A stretch of DNA of 64,000 nucleotides from Mytilisepta virgata (GCA_028015205.1 CM051511.1:1798001-1862000); one strand, 5' to 3'. Positions 27,901 through 35,049 are shown, counted from the stretch's first letter. The notes: generated by a model from the sequence alone, not told the origin. Translations and numbers: made by a program.

Positions 27901-30900
27901 TTCAAACACAATTCAAATAGAGGTGGGACGTATTTGACTGCCACTGTAATGGGGTGGATGGTTGGGAAGGGCTTTCTGTAACGGCCATTCGCCTACTCTT
28001 TTATGAAAAATATATAAGGTTTCTTTATCATACAAGGAGTGTGGAATTTGAAAACACGTTACCACTATGGTCTGCGGTTAGGCTTTCCACCTTATGACCT
28101 GACAACTATAAACGAGAGTTATTTTTAAATGACGTTTTGATGAAAAAGTATTTCAATACCAGTGCAAAAGAGGACAAATATACCCGGGGAGCAAATCCAA
28201 AAAACGTACTCCATTGGACAGACAAACCCGGTAAGACAAATGAACAACCACAAACGCAACAAATAAACAATGAAAACTAAAAAACAATGAACAGCACGAA
28301 CTCTTATAAAAACCAGGAGCGAACCCAGGTGCTTCGGAAGGTTAATCAGTTCCTGCTCCGTAACGGCACCCGTCGTGAAGTTCAACAAAGTCAATTCGGT
28401 GGACAAATCGGTGGAGGCACATGAAATTTTACGACAATGGGAACAGGTCCAACAGCATCTTAGATATTGGAACACTGTATCGGTCAATCAATTCGTGTTG
28501 AAGATACCATGCGAGCTAAAAGGGCTTCTTTTTGTGCTTAAATATTACCTGTGAATTTTTTACTTTGGCAACACTCGAAGAAAAGCCAATAAAAATTATA
28601 ATAGAGGCGTATAAACGACATAAAGTTCAGCTTTGAATTTAATCAAATAAGCAATTTTAAAACAGAACCAACGTCTGCAGCCACATATAAGTATTATAGC
28701 TATTCCGAATCCACGGCAACACCTTTCACAACTCAGCCAATACCGACAACAAAAACCTTTTCAAGTCAACCCGCATCAACAAGAACCTTTTCCAGGGAGC
28801 CCGCATCAACAAGAACCTTTTCCAGGCAACACGCATCAACAAGAACCTTTTCCAGGCAATCCACATCAACAAGAACCTTTTCCAGGCAACACGCATCAAC
28901 AAGAACCTTTTCCAGGCAATCCACATCAACAAGAACCTTTTCCAGGCAATCCACATCTACAAGAACTCCGCCACAATCAATAACTTCAGAAATCATTTCT
29001 TCTCTATCGTTGACGTCAACCAATGCAGACATGGCTGACAAAAAAGACGATAAAACGGAGGATCGTTCAACTACAGCAGGTAGTGATTTTTTTCTATTTA
29101 TTTGATGAAAAGTGCAAATTTCAACTTCATCGACAAAGTTTGTTCAATAAATATTTTCTACAGGATAAACAAGAAATGGGACGTATTCCAAAATTGTCAG
29201 CTAGATCTAATGTACACAAATAGGCGACCGAATAATAAAGTATGCTCGAAGTAGAAACAGTAACAATATAATATGGCTTCTTCAGAAAATCAAGACAAAG
29301 TAAAAATAAACAAGATACGAATGGCCGTATAAGATAAAAATAATATGCTAATATTATGGAGTGTATACGACGAACAGTAGGCCACAGGGTTAATGACATC
29401 TGTTCAAATTGGAAGAGTGGAAGAAGCCAACAGTCCCGTTCTCTAACGCAGATTAATTTTACAATCTTTCGGATGTTAAAAAAAGGCAACACCAGTCGGT
29501 ATAACTTATGACTGAATATCTGTTTGAATCTGGAAAAATTAATTAACAATTTTATATCGAAAGTGCAAATTCCCCCCCCCCCCCCCCCCAAAAGAGACAC
29601 ACTGAAGTAAAATATGTAAACCATTTATAGTTTTTTTTTAAACAACATAAATATATATTTCTGTGCTTATCTACTCATAAAATAAGTACTGTCACCACCA
29701 CACGTGTGTTATATATGACATTTACGTGTAGATTTTTTAGTGGATAAGAAAATGTATGGAAAATGTGCAAAATTTTAGTGTGTTTAGTTTTATATTAATT
29801 TCGCTTTAAAATTAAGATATAGGAATTATATACTCCAACAAGGATCGGTGTTTTGTCTTCTTCCATTTTTATTTAGTTAGTTATATGTTTTTTATTCTTT
29901 TAGTTATACATGTATCTTTGTTTGCTGTACGTATTCCATTCTCATAACTTTGTCTTTTCCTTGGATTTCGAATTTACGGACTTTTTCCACTGTTTTGTCG
30001 CTTCGGTATTCTTTTACCGATATTAAATTTTTAATGTTATGTATTTCTTCAGAATAGTGGTAGATTCCACGAGTAACTTAAGGCTGATACATGTACATCT
30101 ATGTGATCGGTTTATTACCGTCCTTTGGTGTAAATGTCGAAAATATAAACGTTTAATGACAAAAACAAATGTTAACGATGGTTGTATAAGGGAGATTCTA
30201 AAATCAACCTGTATCTAAAGTACTTATATGTATAAGTAATAATAAATAATTATAGGTAATTCAGTTATGAAATTAATTAATTGTCATCACACGAAACTGC
30301 ATTTTAGGAATTAATTTAATATAATTTTACTCGACAGTCGGTGAATTTTTCGCGGTAGTTTATTCGTCTGTTTGTTCCTTCCATATTGTACATAAATTCC
30401 TGTAACTGTAGACAACATCATTTTGTATTTTTTTTTTTTTTTCGGCTGGATGTTTTAAGGCGAAAAAGGTTCTGAAATTTCTAGTATTATTTAAATATAT
30501 TTTGATTAAACCAAGTGAAATATATTCAGACTATATTTCATAACAAAGGCAATCGTGCATAGTTCTGCCATAAAATGGTTTTGGCTTTACAATTTTGACA
30601 TTTTTGAATTTGCTCCTCGCATATTTTCAATATTGTAGGCCTTGAGCACAACTGATGCGCTTTATTTTTTTTAAGAATGTATTAATACCATTAAATTAGT
30701 TACGAAAAGAATTGTACTAACATATACTGTTGACACAAACATATATGATTATTGTTTTAAAATGACCTTTTTATGAATTGCTTAAACTATGCAATGTGCC
30801 GACTTCAATACAACTGAAAAGAAATCATATTCTATAGATATCAATTTTATAAAAAAAAAATTGGACGATTTAGAAATATGAAAGCAAACTTCAATTCATT

Positions 30901-31607
30901 CCTACATGGAAGTTTGCTTTACTGACAGATAGATCCATAGAACGATCTGGCCATTACATAAAGCAAAGCTTAGCACTGTTTTTAACTATTTCAACGAGCC
31001 TTATAATGAAATTTATTGACCAAATTGTTATTGAACTATGGGATTATTTATCAATTCAAAAGACTTATTTTGACAATTGGAACAAAGCCATACATGAATT
31101 TTTTTGCACTACCTACAAATCAGACAGATCTTCTAAAGTGCTAGTGGCTTTACAGCAGTCTCGCAAGCGTAACAATCTATTTCATTTAATCATTTCTCAC
31201 GAATCCTTTTTCATAGGAACAACATTTAGTCTACAAATATACCCGTCGATTTATGAATGATCCTGAAACGCAACAGCAAGTTGTCACTATTGTTTGGTCT
31301 ATATGAATTTAAGCTATACGAGTGTATAAATTTTAAGAGTCTTAAGCTTTCTTTCTGTTCTAACAGGAAATAGCCTTTCAAAGGGTAAATGTGAAGACTT
31401 TTATTGTTTTGCTTCTTTGCAGGCGTTTCAGCAACAGCAACAATTGCTGTGATAGGAGGAGTTTCTGGTTTAGCAACGACGTTTGTTCTGTGGAATAAGT
31501 TTAAACGTAGATCAAGTATTGGAAACGTGTCACAAGATCAGGCAGGACGGCAAGACGAACAAGAAAGTAACCAAAATGTATCATCAGACGTCATTGAACT
31601 GTCTTAA
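896..31607 (+). CDS. LRR transmembrane receptor gene, 5'-partial, 12 exons visible
   Basis: Predicted type I membrane receptor. Joined exons: 896-967, 1740-1808, 9205-9276, 10522-10593, 10924-10995, 12257-12328, 15268-15339, 20519-20590, 25360-25437, 26888-27057, 28666-29079, 31423-31607 (1420 nt). After the first base, which completes a codon begun upstream, this gives 472 codons plus TAA. Order: nine LRRs, an LRRCT cap with four Cys, a Ser/Thr-rich stalk with seven 10-residue repeats, one hydrophobic helix, and a basic then acidic/polar tail of about 35 residues. Every LRR junction splits a Leu or Ile codon in phase 2; the stalk and TM junctions are phase 1. All have AG acceptors and GT donors. 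The LP.GVF..LTNL repeat style is shared by Slit, NgR and VLR-type LRRs. No TIR or kinase domain is present, so the ligand and signalling route are unknown. Signal peptide, LRRNT and earlier repeats should lie left of the window. Confidence 0.9.
968..1739. other. Intron between LRR a and b
   Basis: 772 bp, AT-rich. I see no gene or recognisable repeat. It ends in TTTTCAG. Confidence 0.7.
1740..1808 (+). CDS. LRR receptor exon (LRR b, 69 nt)
   Basis: Acceptor TTTTCAG, donor GTAAGT. Encodes SVTYNMLTSFGKIFDSLLQLWS plus split Leu. It is one codon shorter than its siblings, so a loop residue is missing between the asparagine ladder and the IF motif. Phase is unchanged. Confidence 0.85.
1850..2440 (-). 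mobile_element. Decayed hammerhead-bearing repeat (retrozyme-type), minus
   Basis: Read on the minus strand, this matches a bivalve repeat I recognise by its CACTGAGTCGAT..CTGCTG(A/G)TGGAC segment (about 2,375-2,340) and CCTTAGC.GATATTTGG (about 2,220). Three hammerhead cores lie in the same direction: near 2,425 (TTGATGAGTC..GACGAA), 2,079-2,125 (the best) and near 1,915 (CTGATCAGTT..CGACGAAA). Their spacing is about 300 and 200 nt. The outer two have lost core bases. The arrangement looks like a decayed multimer of a ribozyme-containing repeat. Confidence 0.65.
2079..2125 (-). ncRNA. Hammerhead ribozyme motif, copy A (type I, weakened stem I)
   Basis: On the minus strand: ATGCAG, CTGATGA, a stem II of GAGG/CCTT with loop TAACT, GAA, a stem III of ATGC/GTAT with loop GTC, then A and CAGCGT. 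The conserved CUGAUGA and GAA-A core is complete. Stem I has one A-A mismatch and one G-U pair. Same family as the copies at 39.8 and 56.1 kb. Confidence 0.7.
2441..3309. other. Intronic stretch, nothing recognised
   Basis: AT-rich sequence with a short direct repeat (AAACTGACTAAAGTAGGATATACAA-like) near 3,095-3,120 and 3,151-3,177. No coding signal. Confidence 0.6.
5371..5530 (+). repeat. 22-bp minisatellite array, left
   Basis: About 6-7 degenerate units of CGTGTGCGTGTAACGTGCGAAT. GC-richer than its surroundings. Confidence 0.85.
6388..6505 (+). repeat. 22-bp minisatellite array, right
   Basis: About 5 units of the same 22-bp motif as the left array, in the same orientation, at the far end of the insertion. 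Confidence 0.85.
6655..8149 (+). mobile_element. Permuted PLE, lineage A copy 2, RT and linker only, head-to-head with copy 1
   Basis: Begins in the linker (PKYRE.RPINWKYNFKL) and runs through VVPADKAP, LYWIPKLHK, KTFDFSNLY (motif A), IGIPMGTNCAP (motif B) and on to GFIRDKLMSS, with no 3' tail. Breaks: TGA at about 6,827 in place of Arg, a frameshift near 7,430-7,505, an internal deletion near 7,605, and motif C RYIDR, so a catalytic Asp is lost. It sits inside the minus-strand copy, replacing about 170 nt that copy 3 retains (about 18,594-18,763). Confidence 0.85.
8276..8575 (-). mobile_element. 3' tail of a third PLE lineage (C)
   Basis: The minus strand reads a tail with the same layout as lineage A (a GGGTGTCC.., GCAG/AAGCAGA.., TTACTCTTCCG.AGCACCTGA.. 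order ending in CCGGTTTTT), but its sequence differs and it begins in ATGGACAGCATGGCGGG. A second copy of the same start lies at about 32,640-32,770. I infer a separate PLE lineage. Confidence 0.55.
8576..9204. other. Intron stretch, nothing recognised
   Basis: AT-rich. A 70-codon open frame at 8,591-8,803 has no recognisable motif and I do not call it a gene. Ends with the TTTTTTTGCAG acceptor of LRR c. Confidence 0.6.
9205..9276 (+). CDS. LRR receptor exon (LRR c, 72 nt)
   Basis: Acceptor TTTGCAG, donor GTGAGT. Encodes ELSGNLIVNLPSDIFSNQRN then MVI and a split Leu, a full LRR. It joins LRR b across a 7.4-kb intron filled with PLEs, and the phase is preserved. Confidence 0.88.
9277..10521. 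other. Intron, nothing recognised
   Basis: 1.2 kb of AT-rich sequence without a coding signal or identifiable repeat. Confidence 0.6.
10522..10593 (+). CDS. LRR receptor exon (LRR d, 72 nt)
   Basis: Acceptor TTTAAAG, donor GTAAGT. Encodes FLSNASIVTLETDVFSDLTN then LES and a split Leu. Confidence 0.88.
10924..10995 (+). CDS. LRR receptor exon (LRR e, 72 nt)
   Basis: Polypyrimidine tract then TTTAAG acceptor, donor GTAAGT. Encodes DLSYNKLDKLRLGIFDSLQS then LLF and a split Leu. Only 330 nt after LRR d. Confidence 0.88.
10996..12256. other. Intron with a possible LRR half-exon relic and GC-rich degenerate repeats
   Basis: Position 11,515 follows a TTTCAG and reads NQVQVIYNTFEKSFRSVKK, which resembles the second half of an LRR but has no donor. 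At about 11,860-12,015 there are three or four degenerate copies of TTATGCTTACGTTGGCCAAC-like sequence, GC-richer than its surroundings. Confidence 0.5.
12257..12328 (+). CDS. LRR receptor exon (LRR f, 72 nt)
   Basis: Acceptor TTTTAG, donor GTAAGT. Encodes YMNDNSIVTLPSAIFSALSN then LIY and a split Leu, a textbook LRR. Confidence 0.9.
12329..13080. other. Intron, nothing recognised
   Basis: AT-rich; no repeat or gene identified. Confidence 0.6.
13081..15140 (+). mobile_element. Permuted PLE, lineage B, heavily decayed, with 3' tail
   Basis: Same domain order as lineage A but clearly diverged. Linker KPPDCMC..S.FTYSLLDHVIT (about 13,105-13,180, CxC intact), then LHDNYVIVPADKAPNN (13,460-13,510), KEIGIDNSFGNPTYT (about 13,553-13,595), VNKMWILK (about 13,850), LRGHVFQQ (about 14,175) and ELEIKETTDT (about 14,450-14,480). 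It has more than ten stops and frameshifts. The tail after about 14,850 (AACGGAGCGGGACATGCTCACCC..) recurs at 25.9, 29.9 and 50.1 kb, so lineage B left several 3' fragments. Confidence 0.8.
15268..15339 (+). CDS. LRR receptor exon (LRR g, 72 nt)
   Basis: Acceptor ATTTCAG, donor GTAAGT. Encodes VLCENLIETLPFGVFRGLTN then LFG and a split Leu. It carries a Cys at the third position, shared with LRR h, which suggests these two exons arose by duplication. Confidence 0.9.
15340..16530. other. Intron with tRNA-like sequence
   Basis: AT-rich; a short (TA)n run follows the donor at about 15,350-15,363. Contains the tRNA-like segment listed separately and, near 16,155-16,200, a TGCCACTGGACGTTA..(ATCA/ATCC) stretch like a SINE tail. 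No gene. Confidence 0.5.
15644..15732 (+). repeat. Type II tRNA-like sequence (Leu/Ser type), decayed or SINE-derived
   Basis: TGGCCGAGTAGTCTAGGGC matches a class II tRNA A-box and GAGTTCGAATCC a B-box, with a long spacer as in Leu/Ser tRNAs. Acceptor and T-stems do not pair properly, so it is a tRNA pseudogene or the head of a tRNA-derived SINE. Confidence 0.45.
16531..19440 (-). mobile_element. Permuted (Naiad-type) PLE, lineage A copy 3, most complete copy
   Basis: Minus strand, 2.9 kb. GIY-YIG region at 19,431-19,099 (NIVYGVECNLCGMVYNGRLN: the VYG and Y.G halves flank a CxxC knuckle, with a short deletion at the second half). Then its C-terminal part PYGCNDKIDSIGNISSP and PLGLHHIRTK (19,043-18,753), the linker PPDCSCSTSPFNYSP with intact CxC and KGPKYREPQ (18,461-18,276), and RT 18,260-16,817 with TFDFSTLYTT, IPMGTN.AP.L and RYIDD. 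After YIDD there is a stop and a deletion of about 85 nt. The 3' tail is 16,810-16,531. Known of the family: PLEs with upstream GIY-YIG, the CxxC knuckle and a CxC linker form a distinct invertebrate-rich clade. Inactive by its lesions. Confidence 0.85.
19480..19720 (-). mobile_element. Fragment of the retrozyme-type repeat
   Basis: The minus strand reads CCACTGGGCCGATACCTCTGCTGGTGGACAA.., the same conserved segment as at about 2,375-2,340, abutting the PLE 5' end. No hammerhead core is seen in this fragment. Confidence 0.5.
19721..20518. other. Intron, nothing recognised
   Basis: AT-rich apart from a short GGGAC pentamer run at 20,077-20,097. No gene. Confidence 0.55.
20519..20590 (+). CDS. 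LRR receptor exon (LRR h, 72 nt)
   Basis: Acceptor ATTTTAG, donor GTAAGT. Encodes RLCNNLIKTLPIGVFSDLTS then LQE and a split Leu; closest to LRR g. Confidence 0.9.
20591..22149. other. Intron, nothing recognised
   Basis: AT-rich. Related motifs such as CAATATGGGAAAAATACGG and GTACAATAAGGAAAAATA recur loosely between 21,240 and 21,620, perhaps an old repeat. No gene. Confidence 0.5.
22150..22480 (+). repeat. Dispersed repeat next to a PLE fragment
   Basis: Shares a 300-bp colinear segment with 27,845-28,115 (GCGAGAACCAGTTCAACAAT, GGTGGGACG.., GCCTACTCTTTT.., TATGACCTGACAA). GC-richer than its flanks. Both copies lie just upstream of lineage A PLE pieces. Family unknown to me. Confidence 0.6.
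22710..23830 (+). mobile_element. PLE lineage A copy 4, truncated RT plus 3' tail
   Basis: Starts in the RT (YLKSKSLATC, KTFDFSTLYT), suffers an internal deletion, then SDSDKKYSKDEI, FLIDNIFVEF, IGIAMRTSSAPFLAEMFLY (motif B altered), RYIDDVL (motif C intact), LDLFLETDNEG and the 3' tail from about 23,530 to 23,830. Several stops. Gives the plus-sense view of the lineage A tail. Confidence 0.8.
23831..25359. other. Intron, nothing recognised
   Basis: AT-rich. A 62-codon frame at 24,744-24,932 has no motif. Ends with TATTTCAG of LRR i. Confidence 0.55.
25360..25437 (+). CDS. LRR receptor exon (last LRR i, 78 nt)
   Basis: Acceptor TATTTCAG, donor GTAAGT. Encodes FISGNQISNIPDPDKLFRLN then DALLD and a split Ile. 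Two codons longer than its siblings and without the IF/VF core, as is common for the last repeat before a cap. Phase matches both neighbours. Confidence 0.85.
25438..25880. other. Intron stretch with (TA)n
   Basis: Contains a dinucleotide (TA)n run at about 25,570-25,590. Nothing else seen. Confidence 0.6.
25881..26085 (-). mobile_element. PLE lineage B 3' tail fragment
   Basis: Minus strand: GGAGCAGGACATACCCTTCCGGAGCCTCTGATTCC, matching the lineage B tail at 14,870-14,910. No coding part. Confidence 0.6.
26086..26887. other. Intron, nothing recognised
   Basis: AT-rich. Ends in TGTTTCAG before the LRRCT exon. Confidence 0.55.
26888..27057 (+). CDS. LRR receptor exon: LRRCT cysteine cap (170 nt)
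   Basis: Acceptor GTTTCAG, donor GTATGT. Encodes 56 residues starting NLSNNGMICSCSLGNLYTYM, with Cys at positions 9, 11, 33 and 55. The CxC...C...C spacing and the NLSNN lead-in are those of an LRRCT capping domain (NPW.C.C variant with GMI in place of PW). The exon enters in phase 2 and leaves in phase 1, so the intron phase changes exactly where the domain type changes. Confidence 0.88.
27058..27840. other. Intron, nothing recognised
   Basis: AT-rich; no gene or repeat identified. Confidence 0.55.
27841..28115 (+). repeat. Dispersed repeat, second copy
   Basis: Colinear with 22,150-22,480 (see there), about 75-80% similar by eye, again directly before a PLE fragment. Confidence 0.6.
28140..28500 (-). 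mobile_element. PLE lineage A 3' end fragment
   Basis: Minus strand: last RT residues (IDRY, then a frameshift to VFQYLRCC-like sequence) and the complete 3' tail (GGGTGCCGTTACGGAGCAGG.., CCGGGTTTGTCTGTCCAATG) down to about 28,165. 5' truncated. Confidence 0.75.
28666..29079 (+). CDS. LRR receptor exon: Ser/Thr-rich stalk with 7 x 10-aa repeats
   Basis: Acceptor AAAACAG, donor GTAGTG, phase 1 to phase 1, 414 nt, 137 whole codons. Begins PTSAATYKYYSYSESTATPF, then seven decapeptides of the form FSRQ(S/H)(A/T)STRT (28,758-28,967), then PPQSITSEIISS..and an acidic/basic juxtamembrane part (ADMADKKDDKTEDR). Dense Ser/Thr suggests an O-glycosylated extended stalk between the LRR head and the membrane. 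The opposite strand is also open here, but the splice phases fix the plus strand. Confidence 0.85.
28758..28967 (+). repeat. 30-bp coding minisatellite in the stalk
   Basis: Seven in-register units of CATCAACAAGAACCTTTTCC plus AGGCAA(C/T)(A/C)CG/A. Units alternate between two types (HA and ST), which suggests a 60-bp higher-order duplication. Length changes by whole units would keep the frame. Confidence 0.9.
29080..29830. other. Intron with poly-C/A tract
   Basis: Contains a C-run of about 20 nt (29,571-29,589). The long minus-strand open frame here reads through the homopolymer and has no domain, so I do not call it. Confidence 0.55.
29831..30070 (+). mobile_element. PLE lineage B 3' tail fragment
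   Basis: TATTCTTTTAGTTATACATG.., CTTTGTCTTTTCCTTGGA.., GTCGCTTCGGTATTCTTTT match the tail at 14,990-15,120 colinearly. Confidence 0.6.
30071..31422. other. Intron with a retrozyme-type fragment
   Basis: 30,540-30,670 (+) matches the hammerhead repeat (TTTTGGCTTTA.., GAATTTGCTCCTC, GGCCTTGAGCACAACTGATG) but stops in the ribozyme core. An 84-codon open frame at 31,006-31,260 has no motif I recognise and is probably chance. Confidence 0.5.
31423..31607 (+). CDS. LRR receptor last exon: TM helix and cytoplasmic tail
   Basis: Acceptor CTTTGCAG, phase 1, stop TAA at 31,605. Encodes VSATATIAVIGGVSGLATTF then VLW, a hydrophobic helix of about 20 residues, the stop-transfer charges NKFKRR, and a tail of about 30 residues rich in Q, E, N and S that ends in DVIELS. 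No ITAM, TIR or kinase is seen. The Gly-rich TM (IGG..SG) could favour helix packing. Confidence 0.88.
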
Positions 31608-32091
31608 TGGAATCCGACAGACAAGAAGGCATCAAATGTATATAATTTGAAAATCTGACTACTATTAGAGAATGACAGTATCTGTGATTTTCAAACTCAT
31701 TAACCATATATACTGCATTCATTTTCAAAGAAGAAAAAACATCTGTACTTATCCTATGTACATAGTTTTTGGTATACTTATATATGTCTTTGATATCAAG
31801 AAATTTTACATTATGTAAATTATCGTCTGTTATTGACAAAAGATGTTAAGAAATATAATTGTTATCATACAAGCTGAAGAGGGACAAAAATAGAATGACA
31901 AAAAGTACTGACACTCCATAAAATTGACATGTACGATTGCCATGGAAATATAGTTTTGTTACATGATATTTCTCATCCAAAATGTTTATTCCATCATCAT
32001 TGTGATAATGTGGGTGCATTAAATTTTAATTTAGTTCTCCAATTTTGTGAAAGCCCATTTCTCAAGCAACGGTTAGTCTTCTTGCAATTAA
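31608..32091 (+). other. 3' flank / UTR of the LRR receptor
   Basis: AT-rich; I found no canonical AATAAA close to the stop, so the 3' end is not fixed. No gene. Confidence 0.5.
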
Positions 32092-32336
32092 ACCGCCTCG
32101 GTGGCCTAATGGTAGCGTGCTCGCCTCGAGTGCGGAAGGTCGCGAGTTCGATCCCTGGCCGGGTCAAACAAAGTATATCAAAATTGGTATATGCTGCTTC
32201 TCCGCCAAGCATCCGGCTCAGGGTGTCGGTCTATTACAAAGCAGGGATCATACTGATATATCAACGCGTTCTTGTCCTAATATCCGCCTAATGGTTGCCA
32301 CTGGACTTTAAACAATAATTCATCAATCCATCCATA
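32092..32336 (+). mobile_element. tRNA-derived SINE
   Basis: Pol III promoter with A-box TGGCCTAATGGTAGCG and B-box GAGTTCGATCC spaced as in a tRNA (GCCTCGGTGGCC.. to ..CCTGGCCGGGTCA), then a non-tRNA body (GGTATATGCTGCTTCTCCGC) and a 3' end of GCCACTGGACTTTAAACAAT then (ATCA/ATCC)n. I recognise this as a widespread bivalve SINE; likely full length. Confidence 0.85.
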
Positions 32337-32394
32337 TTCTTGCAATTATGTTCTGAATGCCCTATGATTTGAAAAAATGACAAAATTAATCAGG

Positions 32395-32655
32395 GTTTTA
32401 GGGACATTTTACGGTCGTCATCACGAATATTGATTGCCCGTTACACTGTTCCAATATCTAAGATAATGTTGGACCTGTTACCACTGTCGTAACATTTCAT
32501 GTGCCTCCACCGATTTCTGATTTCCACCAGATTGACTTTGTTGAACTTCACGACGGGTGTCGTATACGGAGAAGGAACTGCTTACTCTTCCGGAGCACCT
32601 GGATTCACTCCTGGTTTTTATAGGAGTTCGTGTTGGTCATTGTTATTTAGAGTCA
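32395..32655 (+). mobile_element. PLE lineage A 3' end fragment
   Basis: ATTTTACGGTCGTCATCACG (FYGRHHE) then the lineage A tail (CCTCCACCGATTTCTGA.., GGAGAAGGAACTGCTTACTC). Joined head-on to lineage C material at about 32,650. Confidence 0.75.
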
Positions 32656-32914
32656 GGTCAGCCGCCATGCTGCCCATGTCAAATCCGGTATGAGAGATAA
32701 CATCAACGTAACAGGTCAATTTTCATTTGGGAAACGTTTTTTTAATACCTGTCAACCAAGTCATGACGACCGGAAAGTCAACTTCATCCCGTTTGTCGTA
32801 AAGCTTTGTATCCAGCCTTCCTCTGGTGTCAATTTTGAGGTGAAGACCAATATAAGCTGTATCCTTTATTGTCCTTAGTAGGAGTTCCCGGAAAATGGCA
32901 AATACATGTTGCAC
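32640..32914 (-). mobile_element. PLE lineage C fragment: RT piece plus tail start
   Basis: The minus strand reads RELLLRTIKDTAYIGLHLKI then DTRGRLDTKLYDKRDEVDFP, the RT region after motif C, followed by the tail start shared with 8,470-8,575. Links the 8.3-kb tail to an RT distinct from lineages A and B. Confidence 0.6.
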
Positions 32915-33017
32915 CGCTTAGATCGACATTATGGATCGCGTCGATCTTGTAAGATAAAGTTTTGGATTTATTGGTGAAGGTATTAAAGCAACGTTAAATG
33001 TAAAGAAGAGCATGTTC

Positions 33018-33158
33018 TTGGTCCCGTTTCACAAATATTCGTACGACTACGATTAGTTGTAAGTGTGATCTGGTTTCTGATCTTCAGTGTCTTTACTCTA
33101 TAAATGTCCTGGAACCAGTCTTGGTCAGAGTCGTACGACCGTTTGTGAAGCTGGGTCT
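33018..33158. mobile_element. Small MITE-like inverted repeat
   Basis: Imperfect terminal inverted repeats: GGTCCCGTTTCACAAA..TCGTACGACTACG at the left and CGTACGACCGTTTGTGAAGC..GGGTC at the right. About 140 bp, no coding. Confidence 0.6.
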
Positions 33159-34265
33159 ATTCAATTGCCTTTGAAACAAGATATTTTGGCTGTGGTTATA
33201 TTTTGGTTTATTTGGCGCTTGTTGCCAATCCGCCAAAATTAAACAAACCAAAATAAAAATAATCTAAAACCTAAACTTCCAAAATATTCAGATTCTAGTT
33301 CATGTAGTTATATGTAAAAATCATTAACTATGATTATAGTTGCAATATTTTGATTAATTGTAATAAATTACTGTAATCATATTAAAATCAAAAGAAAGAA
33401 ATTATTTTATTTTATCAGTTGTCAGTCATGACAGCTTGTACGGTGACAACATTATTAGCATTTAATCATGCAGATCAGAAAATCTTACCAAAATTTTATT
33501 TATTTATTTTTCATTATTGTTTAAACTTTTCCGAGAGTGCCAAAATTAATCACAGTACTGACACAAGTGCTAAATTTTAACACACCAAAATTTAACACCC
33601 ATGTTTTTATCAAAAACCGTCAAAATATCGCTATACCAAAATATCCCGATTTACGGTAGTATTCTGTTTGGTAAATTTTAATGTGTATTAACGCCACATC
33701 CGGTTTTTATATGACAACAAATATTTTTTACTTTTGTTCTATTGAACGTATACTTATAATATTTTACAAGAATGGCCCCCATAATAAATACGGATTGGAA
33801 TTGATTTTGGGAAATCTGGTCACCCGCGCTTTTTCTCTAGGGTTCAGTAAGATTTTTTTTAATTTTAATATAAATTTTAAAATTTTAATCTGATTTTTAT
33901 GAGGTTTGTTTTTTTAAATGTTTCGTTACTAAAATGAAAATTTCCCTCTGGTCAGTTTTTCATTATATCTTTTTCTTTGGACGATAATCGAGGTCGCCAG
34001 TCCAATCACATACAATCCCCTTCCAGAATATGTGATAACTTGTAGTTATCTGTCGTTGTGGTCATCAGTTGTAATTGATGTGGATTGTATATCTTCTACT
34101 GGACATTTTACACGGTTAAGATAAGAGCTGAAATTGAACGGGCGGCGGCGGGCGGGCGGGGAAAATGGGTACTTATTTTGCGAAATCAACTCCTCCTACA
34201 GTTTTTCACCCACATTTTTGAAACTTCAAAGAATGTTTCTATATATATTGAAGATGTGCACCTCA
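33159..34265. other. Intergenic, short palindrome only
   Basis: 33,200-33,262 pairs TATTTTGGTTTATTTGGCG with CGCCAAAATTAAACAAACCAAAATA. Elsewhere no gene. A CGGGCGG run lies at 34,138-34,160. Confidence 0.5.
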
Positions 34266-35049
34266 CTTTATATATTTTCTTATTCACCATGGTAAGACGC
34301 ACCAAATGACACATACATGGCTTCCCCGGGGGGTTATCACCACTCCCATCAAATCAATAATGTTTAATTATCTCAAAAACTGTTAAAATCCCCACATCTA
34401 AACCATATATTTTCTTATTCCCCATGGTAAGACGCACCAAATGACACATACTTCGCTTCCTCAGGGGTTTATCACCATTCCCATCAAATCAATAATGTTC
34501 AATTACCTCATAAACAGTTAAAATCCTCACCCCTAAACCATATATTTTCTTATTCCCCATGATAAGACGCACCAAATGACACATACCTCGCTTCCCCCGG
34601 GGGTTATCACCACTCCCATCAAATTAATAATGTTCAATTATCTCATATACCGTTAAAATCCCCACCCCCAAACCATACATTTACTTATTCCCCATGGTAA
34701 GACGCACCAAATGACATATACCTGGCTTCCCGGGGGGGGTTATCACCACTCCCAACACATCAATAATGTTCAATTATCTCATAAACAGTTAAAATCCCCA
34801 CACTTTAACCACATATTTTCTTATTCAACATGGTAAGACGCAATAATTGACACATACCTAGCTCCCCCGGGGGTTATCATTAACCCATCAAATCAATAAT
34901 GTTCAATTATCTCATAAACAGTTAAAATCCCCACATTTTAACCATATATTTTCTTATTCACCATGGTAAGACGCAACAAGTGACACATACCTCGTTTCCT
35001 CGGGGGTTATCACCACTCCCATCAAATCAATAATGTTCAATTATCTCAT
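34266..35049 (+). repeat. 135-bp tandem array, about 5.8 units
   Basis: The CCATGGTAAGACGC motif begins at about 34,289, 34,424, 34,559, 34,694, 34,830 and 34,963: periods of 135, 135, 135, 136 and 133. Units contain CGGGGGTTATCACCACTCCC and ATAATGTTCAATTATCTCAT. Confidence 0.92.

Noticed and set aside
28726..29041. Two long minus-strand ORFs with 10-residue repeats (WKRFLL.. and CLEKVLVD..).
   Set aside because: They are antisense shadows of the 30-bp repeat. Only the plus-strand frame fits splice sites and phases with the LRRCT and TM exons.
29127..29624. 165-codon minus-strand ORF.
   Set aside because: It reads through a poly-C tract as poly-Gly, has no motif, and lies in an intron of the LRR gene.
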